In this document: piece by piece, positions 15,936 to 25,147 of the stretch
Numbering within the stretch: the first letter of the stretch is position 1
Layout: every line of letters begins with the position of its first letter
Assembly: GCA_036013055.1 (NCBI GenBank)
Contig: DASCQM010000020.1
Span: forward strand, 62,001-126,000
Source of the DNA: SHYR01 sp036013055
GTDB lineage: Bacteria; Chloroflexota; Dehalococcoidia; UBA2979
DNA length: 64,000 bases
Direction of reading: 5' to 3'
Notes under the pieces: generated by a model
Seen by the model: only the letters and a program-made list of their open reading frames with translations
Database searches by the model: none
What the model was told of the DNA's origin: nothing
Program-made: the position numbers and the translations under genes

Positions 15936-17579
15936 CTACTCGTCGTCGTTCTTGTCCTCGTTCTCGTCCTCGAACATGTCGCCGAGCTCTTCTTCGTCTT
16001 CGAATCCGAGTCCAGCCTCGATGTCGTCTTCGTCAACCTCGAACCGCCGGCTCTCCCGTCGCGGTGCGGGCGCCGATCGCGCGCCCTGCTGCGGCTGCTG
16101 GGCACCGCGACCGCGACGACCGCGCCGCTGGCGCTGTTGCGGCGCGCCGCCCTCGTCCTCGATGTCGCGCTCCCCGCCGATGTCCTCGGCGAATCGCAGG
16201 CCACCCACGGCGGGCTCCGCCCGTCGCGTGGGAGCGGCCTCTGGTTCGGTAGCGTCCGCCGTCTCGGCGGGTGCTTCCGCAGGCGCTTCCGGGGCTTCCT
16301 CGTCGAACTCGGCGACGATCTCCTGATCCGGCGTCAACGCGTGCTCAGCCTCGGCAGCCTCGGCCGCCGGGCGCTCACCGGGAAGCCCGGGACGCGTGTA
16401 GTCGGTGTCAAGCGGTGCGGCTGCCCCGGTGCCCGGCAGGGTCGGCAGGTCCGACCGCTCCGCGAGCGGGACGGCGGACATGTTCGGCTCCGGCGGCGGG
16501 TAGAGGTCATCGCCGGCCTCGATGATCGCGCCCTCGCCCTGGATGTCGATGCGACGCCCGGTCAGCTTGGCGGCGAGGCGGGCGTTCTGGCCCTCCTTGC
16601 CGATCGCGAGGCTGATCTGCTTGTCCGGGACGGCGATGAACGCTGTGTTCGTCTCTTCTTCGAGGCGGATCGAAACCACCTCGGCTGGGCTCAGCGCATT
16701 CGCGATGTAGGCGACCTCGTTCGGATCCCAGCGGATCAGGTCGACCCGCTCGCCGCCGAGTTCGTTGACGATGTTCTGGATGCGCGCGCCGCGCACACCG
16801 ACGCATGCGCCGATCGGGTCGATGCCGTCCTGCCGCGAGATCACCGCGACCTTCGCGCGGTAGCCAGGGTCACGGACGATGCCCATGATTTCGACGACGG
16901 CGCGCGAGACTTCCGGCACCTCCAGCTCGAAGAGCCGGCGCAGCAGTTCCGGGTGCGAGCGCGAGACCACGACCTGCGGCCCCTTCGACGCTCGATAGAC
17001 CTCTTTCACGTAGACGCGCAGCCGCTGGCCGACACGGTAGTGCTCCGGTCGCACCTGCTCAGAGGCCGGTAGCACGGCCTCGGTGCGTCCGAGGTCGATC
17101 ACGACCTGGCGATGAGCACCCTCGACGCGCAGTACGGTGCCGGAGACGAGTTCGCCTTCCTTGCCGGTGAACTCGCCGAAGACCGATTCGCGCTCGGCTT
17201 CTCGTAGCCGCTGCAACACGACCTGCTTCGCGGTCTGGGCAGCGATGCGTCCTGTGCTCGGGGTCTGCTCGATCTCCTCGCGGACGACGTCGCCGATGCT
17301 GGCGCTCTTGAAGCCCATGTCGGCGGCGCGCTCAGGCGAGACCTGGATCTCGTCGTCCTCGATGTCGTCGTCGAGCATCACGTCGTAGAGACGCCATGTG
17401 GTGATGTCGCTGCTCGCCTTGTCGATCTTGACTTCGAGTTCGGCGTACTGGAGTTCGTCCTTCTTCAGCGCGGAAGCCATCGCGGCTTCGACAGCTTCGA
17501 AGACGGTGTCAGCATCGAGGTTCTTCTCAGCCGAGAGCTGAGTGATCGCCGTGATGAAGTCCTCTGTTGCCATCGTCAT
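15936..17579 (-). CDS. nusA: Transcription termination/antitermination factor NusA, with long acidic tail
   Basis: The 547-residue protein binds RNA polymerase and nascent RNA. The N-terminal domain (1-~135) is followed by S1 (about 140-205, EGELVSGTVLRVEGAHRQVV) and two KH domains (about 210-350) with IGACVGVRGARIQNIVNELGG and AIGKEGQNARLAAKLTG. Residues ~355-547 are a low-complexity tail, first Pro/Glu/Ala-rich, then a QRQRRGRRGRG basic patch, then a strongly acidic end. NusA of Gram-positive type normally stops near 350-400, so the tail is an extra ~190 residues. The start at 17579 has GGGAG 7 bases upstream. No rimP gene lies upstream, which is its usual position. Confidence 0.95.
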   Translation of the reverse strand: MTMATEDFITAITQLSAEKNLDADTVFEAVEAAMASALKKDELQYAELEVKIDKASSDITTWRLYDVMLDDDIEDDEIQVSPERAADMGFKSASIGDVVREEIEQTPSTGRIAAQTAKQVVLQRLREAERESVFGEFTGKEGELVSGTVLRVEGAHRQVVIDLGRTEAVLPASEQVRPEHYRVGQRLRVYVKEVYRASKGPQVVVSRSHPELLRRLFELEVPEVSRAVVEIMGIVRDPGYRAKVAVISRQDGIDPIGACVGVRGARIQNIVNELGGERVDLIRWDPNEVAYIANALSPAEVVSIRLEEETNTAFIAVPDKQISLAIGKEGQNARLAAKLTGRRIDIQGEGAIIEAGDDLYPPPEPNMSAVPLAERSDLPTLPGTGAAAPLDTDYTRPGLPGERPAAEAAEAEHALTPDQEIVAEFDEEAPEAPAEAPAETADATEPEAAPTRRAEPAVGGLRFAEDIGGERDIEDEGGAPQQRQRRGRRGRGAQQPQQGARSAPAPRRESRRFEVDEDDIEAGLGFEDEEELGDMFEDENEDKNDDE

Positions 17580-17661
17580 ATTTGAACTCCCATGGAGTGC
17601 GGTGCCTGAAGCTAAATCGGATTGCCGGTGTCGGCGTTGTCCATCGAAAGCTCTGCCCAAC

Positions 17662-17686
17662 AAAAAACGTGGGCCGCGGCCCACGT
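17662..17686 (-). terminator. Intrinsic terminator between proS and nusA
   Basis: A perfect 20-bp palindrome at 17667-17686 (arms ACGTGGGCC/GGCCCACGT) is followed on the minus strand by six T residues (17667-17662). This is a textbook rho-independent terminator, so nusA must have its own promoter in the ~80 bp before 17579. Confidence 0.9.
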
Positions 17687-17778
17687 CTCACGAGTTGGAG
17701 GCGAGTGGTGCAACCGATCGTAGCACGCCCCGCCACACCCCTCAAGACAGGTTCGGTGATTCGCGCGATACGCCGGTT

Positions 17779-19518
17779 CTAGACACCCGCGCGCAACGCG
17801 AGCACGCGCTCCACGGACGCGGAGCGCTCTGGCTGTTCGGCTTCGCCACCACGTCGCTGCATCTCCACCACGCCGGCCTTGTGGTTGCGAGCGGAGACGG
17901 TGACGCGCACGGGCAGCCCGATCAGATCCGCGTCGTTGAACTTCACGCCGGGCGACTCATCGCGGTCGTCGAAGAGCACGGAGAGCCCGGCTGCCGTCAA
18001 CTCCTCGTAGAGCGCGTCGGCGTCGGCGGCCAGGTCCTCGTCGCGGTCGAGGCCGAGGCCGACCATGTGTACATCGTAGGGTGCGATCTCAGCCGGCCAC
18101 TTGATGCCCTCGTCGTCGTGGTTCGCCTCCACCGCTGCGGCGACGATGCGGTCGATGCCGATGCCGTAGCAGCCCATCGTCGGCATCTGCCGCTCGCCGT
18201 CGGCGTCGAGCACCTCGACCTTGAGCGGCTCCGAGTAGGTGAGCCCGAGGCGGAAGACGTGGCCCATCTCGATCGCGCGGTCCATCGCCAGCGTTCCGCC
18301 GTCGCAACGCACGCAGGCGTGGCCCTCCTCGGCGAGCGCGATGTCGGCGACGGCCTCCGCCTCCCAGTCGCGCCCGTAGTTCACGTTGCGCAGGTGGACG
18401 CCCTCGCGGTTTGCGCCGGCGACCAGGTTCGGTGTCTCGGCGATCGAGCTGTCGGCGATCACGCGTACACGGTCCGCGATCCCGATCGGCGAGGCGTAGC
18501 CGGGCACGATGCCGACCGCCTGTGCCTCGGCGTCGGTCATCGGCGTCAGCTCGCGCCCGCCGAGCGCGTTGCTGACCTTCACTTCGTTCACCTGCAGGTC
18601 GCCGCGTACGACGACGAAGACGGGTTCGCCGGCGCCGTGCGCACCCAGTTCGCGCGCCATGTAGAAAACTGCCTTCGCGGTCTGCTGCGGCGTGATGTCG
18701 AGGAACTTCACGAGATCCTCGATCGTGATCGTGTCCGGGGTCGCCACGTCTTCGATCGGCAGTGCGTCGGCGGCACCGAGAGCTACATCGCCGACGGGCC
18801 GCACAAACTCGGCCTTTTCAGTGTTGGCGGCGTAGTCGCACTGGTCACAGAGCACGATCGTGTCCTCGCCGGACGGCGTGACGAAGACGAACTCCTGCGA
18901 ACCCTTGCCACCAATCGCGCCGGAGTCCGCCTCGACGGCAACGATCGGCACGCCGCAGCGCTCGAAGATGCGCTTGTAGGCGTCGAACATCGCGCCGTAC
19001 GACGCGTCGAGGCCCTGCTCGTCCATGTCGAAGGAGTAGGCGTCCTTCATCGTGAACTCGCGCAGCCGCTGGAGCCCGGCGCGCGGTCGCACCTCGTCGC
19101 GGAACTTCGTTTGAATCTGGTAGAGCGTCGCCGGGAGGTCGCGGTAGGAGCGAGCGTGGTCGCGGAAGAGCTTCGTCATCACCTCTTCATGCGTGGGGCC
19201 AAGCACGAGTTTGCGCTCGCGTCGGTCGGTCAGCGGGAAAAGTACGTCGGCCATCGAGCGATCGCGGCCGCTCTGCTCCCACAGCTCGAGCGGGTGAATC
19301 GCCGGGAGCTGCGTCTCCTGCGCGCCGGCGGCGTCCATCTCCTCGCGCACGATCTCCTCGACGCGGCGCTTCGTGCGATTGCCGAGCGGCATGTACGAGT
19401 AGACGCCGGCCATCAGCTGGTCGATGAAGCCCGCGCGCAGCAGCAGGTAGTGGCTGGGCGTCTCCGCCTCGGCCGGTGTCTCGCGCAGCGTGTGGCCGAA
19501 CATTCGTGACATCCGCAT
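17779..19518 (-). CDS. proS: Prolyl-tRNA synthetase, bacterial type
   Basis: The 579-residue class II synthetase charges tRNA-Pro. Motif 2 region VRPRAGLQRLREFTMKDAYSFD and the upstream HEEVMTKLFRD are visible, with an inserted editing (INS) domain at about residues 230-390 and the anticodon-binding domain at the C-terminus (VRVTVSARNHKAGVVEM). The class II motif 3 region reads MGCYGIGIDRIVAA. The motif-2 segment RAGLQRLREF departs slightly from the common RFGLxRGREF. The presence of INS marks the bacterial rather than the eukaryote-like type. A strong terminator lies ~90 bp downstream. Confidence 0.95.
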   Translation of the reverse strand: MRMSRMFGHTLRETPAEAETPSHYLLLRAGFIDQLMAGVYSYMPLGNRTKRRVEEIVREEMDAAGAQETQLPAIHPLELWEQSGRDRSMADVLFPLTDRRERKLVLGPTHEEVMTKLFRDHARSYRDLPATLYQIQTKFRDEVRPRAGLQRLREFTMKDAYSFDMDEQGLDASYGAMFDAYKRIFERCGVPIVAVEADSGAIGGKGSQEFVFVTPSGEDTIVLCDQCDYAANTEKAEFVRPVGDVALGAADALPIEDVATPDTITIEDLVKFLDITPQQTAKAVFYMARELGAHGAGEPVFVVVRGDLQVNEVKVSNALGGRELTPMTDAEAQAVGIVPGYASPIGIADRVRVIADSSIAETPNLVAGANREGVHLRNVNYGRDWEAEAVADIALAEEGHACVRCDGGTLAMDRAIEMGHVFRLGLTYSEPLKVEVLDADGERQMPTMGCYGIGIDRIVAAAVEANHDDEGIKWPAEIAPYDVHMVGLGLDRDEDLAADADALYEELTAAGLSVLFDDRDESPGVKFNDADLIGLPVRVTVSARNHKAGVVEMQRRGGEAEQPERSASVERVLALRAGV

Positions 19519-19589
19519 GAGGCGAGTCTAGGCCACGACCGAGCGAGGCGCAGCCGGACGAGGGCGAGACGGGCGTGCGATGGCTGCGT

Positions 19590-19880
19590 TCAGCCGACCG
19601 GTTCGTAGTGCTCCACGGTCGGAAACGGATCGTAGAAGTGGTGCAGCGCCGCCGACCACTGCTCGTACTGCGCTGAGCCGCGAAAGCCGACGGTGTGCGC
19701 CTCCAACGTCTCCCACTGCACGAGCAGCAGGTAGTGGTTCGGCGTCTCGATGCCGCGATGCAGCTCGTGCGAGATGTAGCCGTCGATCGAGGCGATGATC
19801 GACTGCGCATCGTCGAACGCACGCTCGAACTCTGCCGTCTGCCCGAGCTTCACCGGCAGCACGACGGCTTCGAGGATCAC
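19590..19880 (-). CDS. Antibiotic biosynthesis monooxygenase (ABM) fold protein
   Basis: The 96-residue protein has the ferredoxin-like dimeric barrel of ABM proteins: a first strand (M)ILEAVVLPVKLGQTAEFE, then GYISHELHRGIETPNHYLLLVQWE and a terminal helix ending HHFYDPFPTVEHYEPV. Members are haem- or cofactor-free monooxygenases or small stress proteins. The start is GTG at 19880, overlapping the stop of the preceding TIM-barrel gene (GTGA). The specific function is unknown. Confidence 0.8.
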   Translation of the reverse strand: MILEAVVLPVKLGQTAEFERAFDDAQSIIASIDGYISHELHRGIETPNHYLLLVQWETLEAHTVGFRGSAQYEQWSAALHHFYDPFPTVEHYEPVG

Positions 19881-20818
19881 GCAGGCACCAGCCCGGCGTC
19901 GCGCATCGCTTGCAGGCCGGCTGCGACGTCGTCGTCGGGCTCGTGCTGGTCGATCTCGAAGGTGCGCACGGCGGCGGCGGGGATGCGCGAGGCGAGGGCC
20001 GCAAGGTCGGCGTCGCCGTTGCCGGGCGCGCGATGGTCGACGAGCCCCGCCACGTCGGTGATGTGCGTGCCGACGATGCGCTCGCCGAGCAGATCGAACC
20101 AGCGGTCGAGCGCGACGAAACCGAGGCGGTCGAGCAGTTCCGCGTGACCGGTGTCGTGCCAGTAGCCAACGACGTCCGGCGGGTAGCCGCTGATCAGCTC
20201 GGCACACTCTCGCGGCAGCGGGAACTGGTGGTAGGCCGCCCGCGTCTCGAGTCCGATCGTAACGCCGGCGGCGTCGGCAGCGACGGCAAGCTCGTCGAGC
20301 GAGTGCCGTGCCTGCACGTAGTACGGACCCGCGAGCTGAGCGCGCAGCGTGGTCGCCTCGATGCCCGCCTGACGCCAGACCGGGCCCCCCTGCTCGCCTC
20401 GCTCGTACGACTGACGGCGGGAGGTCTCGCCCGCGATCATCGCGTTGCCGATCTGCCCGAGGTGGACGACAACCGCTCCGGCACCGACCTCGGCGGCCAG
20501 CTCGATCGAGCGCTTCGAGTACTGCACGGCGATCGAGCGTTCGTTCTCGTCCGTCGACGCGAGGTTGAGGTCGCGGTTCCAGCCACGTCGCGAGTGCTGC
20601 TCCAGCGGCGCCGGGGCATGCACCGAGGTGACGTCGACCGAGGAGTGCGAGCGGATCGCAGCGATCTGGTCGGGCTGCATCGAATGGTTGATCTCGATCG
20701 CGCCAAAGCCGAGTTCTGTCGCGCGGTCGATGAAGGCAGACAGGTCGTGCTCAAAGCGGGGCTGCATCGCCCACATCGTGCTCAGGCCGGCGGGAGGATC
20801 GGGGAGAGGAGCGGTCAC
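19877..20818 (-). CDS. Sugar phosphate isomerase/epimerase-like TIM barrel (AP endonuclease 2 fold)
   Basis: The 313-residue protein follows the xylose-isomerase-like TIM barrel pattern: first strand AGLSTMWAMQP, then GFGAIEINHSM, VDVTSVHAPAP, AGAVVVHLGQIGNAM, VTIGLETRAAYHQFPLP, VGYWHDTGHAELLDRLG, VGTHITDVAGLVDHRAPGNGD and VRTFEIDQHE. These carry the His, Glu and Asp residues that bind metal in this family. The GTG at 20818 overlaps the ispG stop (GTGA) and leaves just enough residues for the first strand, so it is preferred over internal ATGs. The substrate is unknown; it sits in an isoprenoid operon, which gives no clear hint. Confidence 0.78.
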   Translation of the reverse strand: MTAPLPDPPAGLSTMWAMQPRFEHDLSAFIDRATELGFGAIEINHSMQPDQIAAIRSHSSVDVTSVHAPAPLEQHSRRGWNRDLNLASTDENERSIAVQYSKRSIELAAEVGAGAVVVHLGQIGNAMIAGETSRRQSYERGEQGGPVWRQAGIEATTLRAQLAGPYYVQARHSLDELAVAADAAGVTIGLETRAAYHQFPLPRECAELISGYPPDVVGYWHDTGHAELLDRLGFVALDRWFDLLGERIVGTHITDVAGLVDHRAPGNGDADLAALASRIPAAAVRTFEIDQHEPDDDVAAGLQAMRDAGLVPA

Positions 20819-21951
20819 TTCGCTGCTTGCTGCTCCGCGATCACGGCATCGAGCGCGGTGCGGAGGCGACCGAGCACCTCGTCGTAGGGATAGGCACCAA
20901 GCGAGACCGAGCCGCGCTTGAGGTTCACAGCCGCGGGACCGCACCAGAGGCCGAGGTCGGCGTCGTCGGTCTCGCCGGGACCGTTCACGCGACAGCCCAT
21001 GACCGCGATCGTGATGTCGTGCTTCTCGGCGTACGTCGACATCTCTTTGACGTCCTGCGCCAGCTCGATGAACGCCTCGTTCTCGACGCGAGAGCACGAG
21101 GGGCAGGAGATGATGTTCAGACCCTGGTCGAGCGACGCAGGCACCGAGCGGAAGCGACCGGCGGCGATATCGGTCAAGATCTCTCGCCCGGCGTCGATCT
21201 CCTCGCCCTTGCGCTCGAAGGGCAGCGTCAGCGAGACGCGGATCGTGTCGCCGATGCCCTGCGGGATCAGTTGCTCGAAGGCGACGCGCGTCTTGATCAC
21301 GCCGTCCGGTGGCATGCCGGCTTCGGTCACGCCGAGGTGCAGCGGGATGTCCGGCCGCTCGGCGGCGAAGCGACGGTTGCCCGCGACGACCTTGCGCCAG
21401 TCCGAGTCCTTCAGCGAGACGACAAAGCTCGTGAAGCCGAGGTCGTCGAGCATCGCGCAATGTTCGAGGGCGCTGGCGACCATCGCGCCCACGTCGTCGC
21501 CGGGATACTTCACTGCCATCTCCGGGTCCACCGAGCCGCAATTCACGCCGACGCGCAGCGCACAGTCGTGGTCGACGGCGGTCTGCGCGATGAACGCGAC
21601 CTTGTCTTTGATCGGCCTGTCGCGCTCGTGGTGGTAGAGGTGGCCGGGGTTGTAGCGAATCTTGTCGACGTGCGGCGCGACCGTGCTGGCCAGCCGGTAG
21701 TTCTCCTGCAGGTCGACGGAAAGCGTCGCGTCGGTGCGCGCGCGCACCTCGGCCAGCGCCTCGACGTCGCGGCGCGAGTCGACGGCGATGCGTACGAGGT
21801 CGCCGCCGGCAGCCTGGATCAGGTTCACCTGCCGCACCGTGGCGTCGATGTCCTGCGTCTTCGTCGCAGCCATCGACTGCACGACGATCGGCGCGCCGCC
21901 ACCGATGGTGAGCGGCCCGACCGTAACCTCGCGCGTCTGCCTATCCGCCAC
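20815..21951 (-). CDS. ispG: 4-hydroxy-3-methylbut-2-en-1-yl diphosphate synthase
   Basis: The ~378-residue iron-sulphur enzyme makes HMBPP from methylerythritol cyclodiphosphate in the MEP isoprenoid pathway. The TIM barrel includes VVQSMAATKTQDIDATVRQ and KIRYNPGH. The [4Fe-4S] cysteines are in ISCPSCSR and MGCRVNGPGE. The GTG at 21951 (ADRQTREVTVGPL) is preceded by a GGGGG stretch; an upstream in-frame ATG at 22002 adds a basic segment with no family similarity. dxr of the same pathway is two genes away. Its stop overlaps the next gene's GTG. Confidence 0.96.
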   Translation of the reverse strand: MADRQTREVTVGPLTIGGGAPIVVQSMAATKTQDIDATVRQVNLIQAAGGDLVRIAVDSRRDVEALAEVRARTDATLSVDLQENYRLASTVAPHVDKIRYNPGHLYHHERDRPIKDKVAFIAQTAVDHDCALRVGVNCGSVDPEMAVKYPGDDVGAMVASALEHCAMLDDLGFTSFVVSLKDSDWRKVVAGNRRFAAERPDIPLHLGVTEAGMPPDGVIKTRVAFEQLIPQGIGDTIRVSLTLPFERKGEEIDAGREILTDIAAGRFRSVPASLDQGLNIISCPSCSRVENEAFIELAQDVKEMSTYAEKHDITIAVMGCRVNGPGETDDADLGLWCGPAAVNLKRGSVSLGAYPYDEVLGRLRTALDAVIAEQQAAK

Positions 21952-22056
21952 GTGTCCCCCGAGACTCTGCTTGCGACTTGAGCGATTCCGAACTCGCGCC
22001 ACAGGGTATCGCGCGGCGGCGTCTCAAGTTAGTGGGGCCACGTCGATAGACGCGCC

Positions 22057-23208
22057 TTAGCGGAACGCGCTCTCGCCGCTGGCGATGCGGCTGATGTCGG
22101 CGAAGGTGACGGCGACGAAGAGCAGAACGAAGAGCACAAGGCCAACGAGATGGACCAGCGCCTCACGCTCGGGGGCCACGCGCTTCCCTCGCCGCACGAC
22201 CTCGAGCAGCAGGAACGCGATGCGGCCACCATCGAGCATCGGCAGCGGCAGCAGGTTGAGGACACCGAGGTTGATCGAGAGCAGCGCCGCCAATTCGAAG
22301 AGCGGAGGTGCGCCGCCGGCCCTCGCGATCTCGCCGGTCGCCTGCGCCAGCCCAACGGGACCGCGCACCGCCGGTCCGCTATCGCCGCCGCCCTTCACGC
22401 GGATGATCAGCTCGTTGCGGGCGAGGATGATCGTGTCGAACGTCTGGCGGAATCCCATCGGGATCGACTCCCACGGCGGCAGTGAGACGGTCTCCGTGAA
22501 GTCGTACTGCGAGCCGATCGTGATCCCCGTCGGGCCCTGTCCGGCGGGCGGCGTCCAACGCGCGTAGACCGGCAGCGCGAGGAAGTCCTCGCCGCGCTTG
22601 ACGACGATGTCGAACTCCTTGCCGACGTTCAGCCGTACGAGCCGTCCGGCCTCGTTGAGGTTCCTCGAGTCGCGACCGGCGATCTCGTAGATCACGTCGC
22701 CCGGTCGCATCCCCGCCTCGTCGGCCGGCGCGCCCACGATCACGCTCGTCACGACGGCGCGGCCTACGCCTTCCTCGTGCGGGATCGTGAAGGCGATGGC
22801 GAAGAGGAATGTCGGCAGGATCAGGTTGGCGACGCCGCCCGACGCGAGGATGATCAGGCGCTGCCATCGTGGCTTCGCCGCCAGCGAGCGCGGGTCGGAG
22901 GGATCTTCCTCGCCCATCAGCCGCACGAAGCCGCCGAGCGGCAGCCAGTTCAGCGTGTATTCGGTCTCGCCGAAGCGCTTGCCCCAGACGCGTGGCGGGA
23001 AGCCGATGCCGAACTCATGTACGTAGACGCCGAACATTTTCGCCGTGACGAAGTGCGCGAACTCGTGCGCGACGACCAGCCCGACGAGCATGAAGGCGAA
23101 GATCAGCCCCGCCGTCACCGCGTCGGTGGCGAGGACGTAGGCAACCGCGATCGCGATCACGACGGAGACCGCGGTCATCGTGTTGCCGTAGCGTCGAGCG
23201 CTGCTCAT
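22057..23208 (-). CDS. rseP: RseP-type site-2 intramembrane zinc protease
   Basis: The 383-residue M50 membrane protease has HEFAH in the first long helix region (VVAHEFAHFVTAKMFGVYVHEFGIG), a single PDZ domain at about residues 165-240 (GAPADEAGMRPGDVIYEIAG), and the second active-site motif LLPLPMLDGGRIAF in a C-terminal helix. Family members cleave anti-sigma factors or remnant signal peptides in the membrane. The ATG at 23208 overlaps the dxr stop (ATGA). The rseP-dxr-cdsA-uppS-frr order is conserved across bacteria. Confidence 0.95.
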   Translation of the reverse strand: MSSARRYGNTMTAVSVVIAIAVAYVLATDAVTAGLIFAFMLVGLVVAHEFAHFVTAKMFGVYVHEFGIGFPPRVWGKRFGETEYTLNWLPLGGFVRLMGEEDPSDPRSLAAKPRWQRLIILASGGVANLILPTFLFAIAFTIPHEEGVGRAVVTSVIVGAPADEAGMRPGDVIYEIAGRDSRNLNEAGRLVRLNVGKEFDIVVKRGEDFLALPVYARWTPPAGQGPTGITIGSQYDFTETVSLPPWESIPMGFRQTFDTIILARNELIIRVKGGGDSGPAVRGPVGLAQATGEIARAGGAPPLFELAALLSINLGVLNLLPLPMLDGGRIAFLLLEVVRRGKRVAPEREALVHLVGLVLFVLLFVAVTFADISRIASGESAFR

Positions 23209-24359
23209 CGCACGCCCGCCGCGATCAACTGATCGGCGAGCTGCTGTCCCCATTGCTCGGCGGCAACGAGATCGTCGAGCGTCGGATCGTCGTGTGAGCG
23301 GTGCTCCTCAAGCGCGCGGCCGAGCACCTTGCCGATGTCGGTGAAGCGACAGCGCCCGGCAAGGAAATGGCTCACCGCCATCTCGTCGGCGCCGGCGAGC
23401 GCGGCGGCGAACGTGCCCTCGCGGCGACCCGCCTCAAGCGCGAGACCGAGCGAGGGAAAGAGCGAGTCATCGACGGTGCCGAAGTTGAGCGAACCGCGCG
23501 CCGCGAGGTCGAGCGGGGCGGAGAGTTGAGCTGCCGCGCGGTCCGGGTAGGTCAGCGCGCACTGGATCGGCAGCCGCATGTCCGGCTCGCCGAGCTGCGC
23601 CTTCACCGAGCCATCCGCGAAAGTGACGAGGGAGTGCACGACGCTCTCGCGGTGCATCAGCACGTCGATGCGGTCGAGTGGGACGTCGAAGAGCCAGTGC
23701 GCCTCGATCACCTCAAGGCCCTTGTTGAAGAGTGTCGCGCTGTCGATCGTGATCTTCGGGCCCATGTCCCACGTCGGATGGTCGAGCGCCTGCTCGGGCG
23801 TGACGCGGTCGAGCGCGTCGACGTCGAGGTCACGGAATGCCCCGCCGGACGCGGTGATCGTGAGGCGGTCGATCGCCCCCGCGGGCTCGCCCCAGAGGCA
23901 CTGCCAGATCGCGGAGTGTTCCGAGTCGACCGGCCGCAGTTCGCCGCCGTCGGCCAGCGCCGCACGCACGACGTGCCCGCCGACGACCAGCACTTCCTTG
24001 TTCGCGAGCGCGACGGCCTTCTTCGCCCGCAGCGCGGCCAGCGTCGGCTGCAATCCGGCGGTACCGACGGTCGCGACCAGCACGACATCGACGTCGGGTG
24101 CGCTTGCCATCGCCTCCAGCGGCTGCCAGCGGTCGCGCCCCAGCTCGCTCGCGAGTACGTCGGACTCAGCGCCGGGCAGCGCCCATGCGGTGTCGGGGGC
24201 GAACTCATCGATCTGTGAGCGGAGCAGCGCGATATTCGAGCCGGCGGCGAGGCCGATGATACGAAAACGGCCCGGGAGTGCCCGGACCACATCAAGTGCC
24301 TGCCGTCCTACCGATCCGGTTGAACCCAGGATCGCCAGGCGGATTATGTCGGAAGCCAT
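23205..24359 (-). CDS. dxr: 1-deoxy-D-xylulose-5-phosphate reductoisomerase
   Basis: The 384-residue enzyme commits carbon to the MEP isoprenoid pathway. The NADPH site is LAILGSTGSVGRQALDVV, followed by VALANKEVLVVGG, the substrate/metal region PVDSEHSAIWQCL, TASGGAFRD and DSATLFNKGLEVIEAHWLF. The ATG at 24359 lies 16 bp inside the end of cdsA, a larger overlap than the usual 4 bases in this operon, but it is the only start that keeps the first strand. Confidence 0.97.
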   Translation of the reverse strand: MASDIIRLAILGSTGSVGRQALDVVRALPGRFRIIGLAAGSNIALLRSQIDEFAPDTAWALPGAESDVLASELGRDRWQPLEAMASAPDVDVVLVATVGTAGLQPTLAALRAKKAVALANKEVLVVGGHVVRAALADGGELRPVDSEHSAIWQCLWGEPAGAIDRLTITASGGAFRDLDVDALDRVTPEQALDHPTWDMGPKITIDSATLFNKGLEVIEAHWLFDVPLDRIDVLMHRESVVHSLVTFADGSVKAQLGEPDMRLPIQCALTYPDRAAAQLSAPLDLAARGSLNFGTVDDSLFPSLGLALEAGRREGTFAAALAGADEMAVSHFLAGRCRFTDIGKVLGRALEEHRSHDDPTLDDLVAAEQWGQQLADQLIAAGVR

Positions 24360-25129
24360 CGCACCAACCAGTATAGCAACGGCCCCGTCAGCAGCAGCGA
24401 GTCCATGCGGTCGAGCAGGCCGCCGTGGCCGGGCAGCAACTGTGACATGTCCTTCACTCCGATCCGACGCTTGATCGCCGATTCGAGCAGGTCGCCAGCG
24501 ATCGCCGCGACGGGTAGACCCAGAGCGGCAGCGACGATCAGCGCGGCACCGGGATCGAGACCAAGCACCTGCATCGTGATCATCGACCCGGCCGCGCCGC
24601 CCAGCACACCACCCACGGCACCCTCCCATGTCTTGTTCGGCGAGAGCGTGGGCGCGAGTCTGTGGCGACCGAGGGTGCGGCCAGCCACATAAGCGCCAGT
24701 GTCGGTCGCGAAGGTCGCGACGATCGCGACGGCGACCCACTCTACGCCGTCAGTCAGATCTCGCAGGAGCACCCAGTGGCCGCCGGGGACGGCGAGGTAG
24801 AGCAGCCCGAGCACGAACCAGCTCATCTCGCGCGGCCAGCGCAACAGCCGGGAGAGCAGCTGCACGACTGCGGTCGCGGTCAGCAGGATCAAGATGCGGA
24901 TCAGGAAGCGCTCTTCCACGGGTGGCGCGACCACGACCATCGCGACGATCAGTCCGCCTGAGAGCCCGTAGACACGACCGACAGCGGGCACGGCGACGCG
25001 CATCAGCTCGAAGGTCGCCGCCGCAAAGAGCAACGCAGCGAGCACGCGAAAGACTGACTCCGGGGCGAGCACGACGGCTGCCAGCAGCGGCAGTCCGATC
25101 CCGGCGACGGTCAGGCGAGCCCTCAGCAT
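24344..25129 (-). CDS. cdsA: Phosphatidate cytidylyltransferase
   Basis: The 261-residue polytopic membrane enzyme makes CDP-diacylglycerol from CTP and phosphatidic acid. Signature elements are LSPNKTWEGAVGGVLGG and the C-terminal GDLLESAIKRRIGVKDMSQL followed by LPGHGGLLDRMDSL. About seven hydrophobic segments are visible. Its product is the donor for the CDP-alcohol phosphatidyltransferase at 6.2-6.8 kb. It is 18 bp downstream of uppS. Confidence 0.95.
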   Translation of the reverse strand: MLRARLTVAGIGLPLLAAVVLAPESVFRVLAALLFAAATFELMRVAVPAVGRVYGLSGGLIVAMVVVAPPVEERFLIRILILLTATAVVQLLSRLLRWPREMSWFVLGLLYLAVPGGHWVLLRDLTDGVEWVAVAIVATFATDTGAYVAGRTLGRHRLAPTLSPNKTWEGAVGGVLGGAAGSMITMQVLGLDPGAALIVAAALGLPVAAIAGDLLESAIKRRIGVKDMSQLLPGHGGLLDRMDSLLLTGPLLYWLVRWLPT

Positions 25130-25147
25130 ACGCGCCCGTTCGGGAGG

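Noticed and set aside
15573..17072. 499-codon plus-strand open frame antisense to nusA and ylxR
   Set aside because: Arg/Leu-rich translation with no family pattern; the opposite strand encodes the NusA S1 and KH domains and YlxR.
17542..19509. 655-codon plus-strand open frame antisense to proS
   Set aside because: GC-rich third-position shadow; the minus strand carries clear prolyl-tRNA synthetase motifs over the same span.
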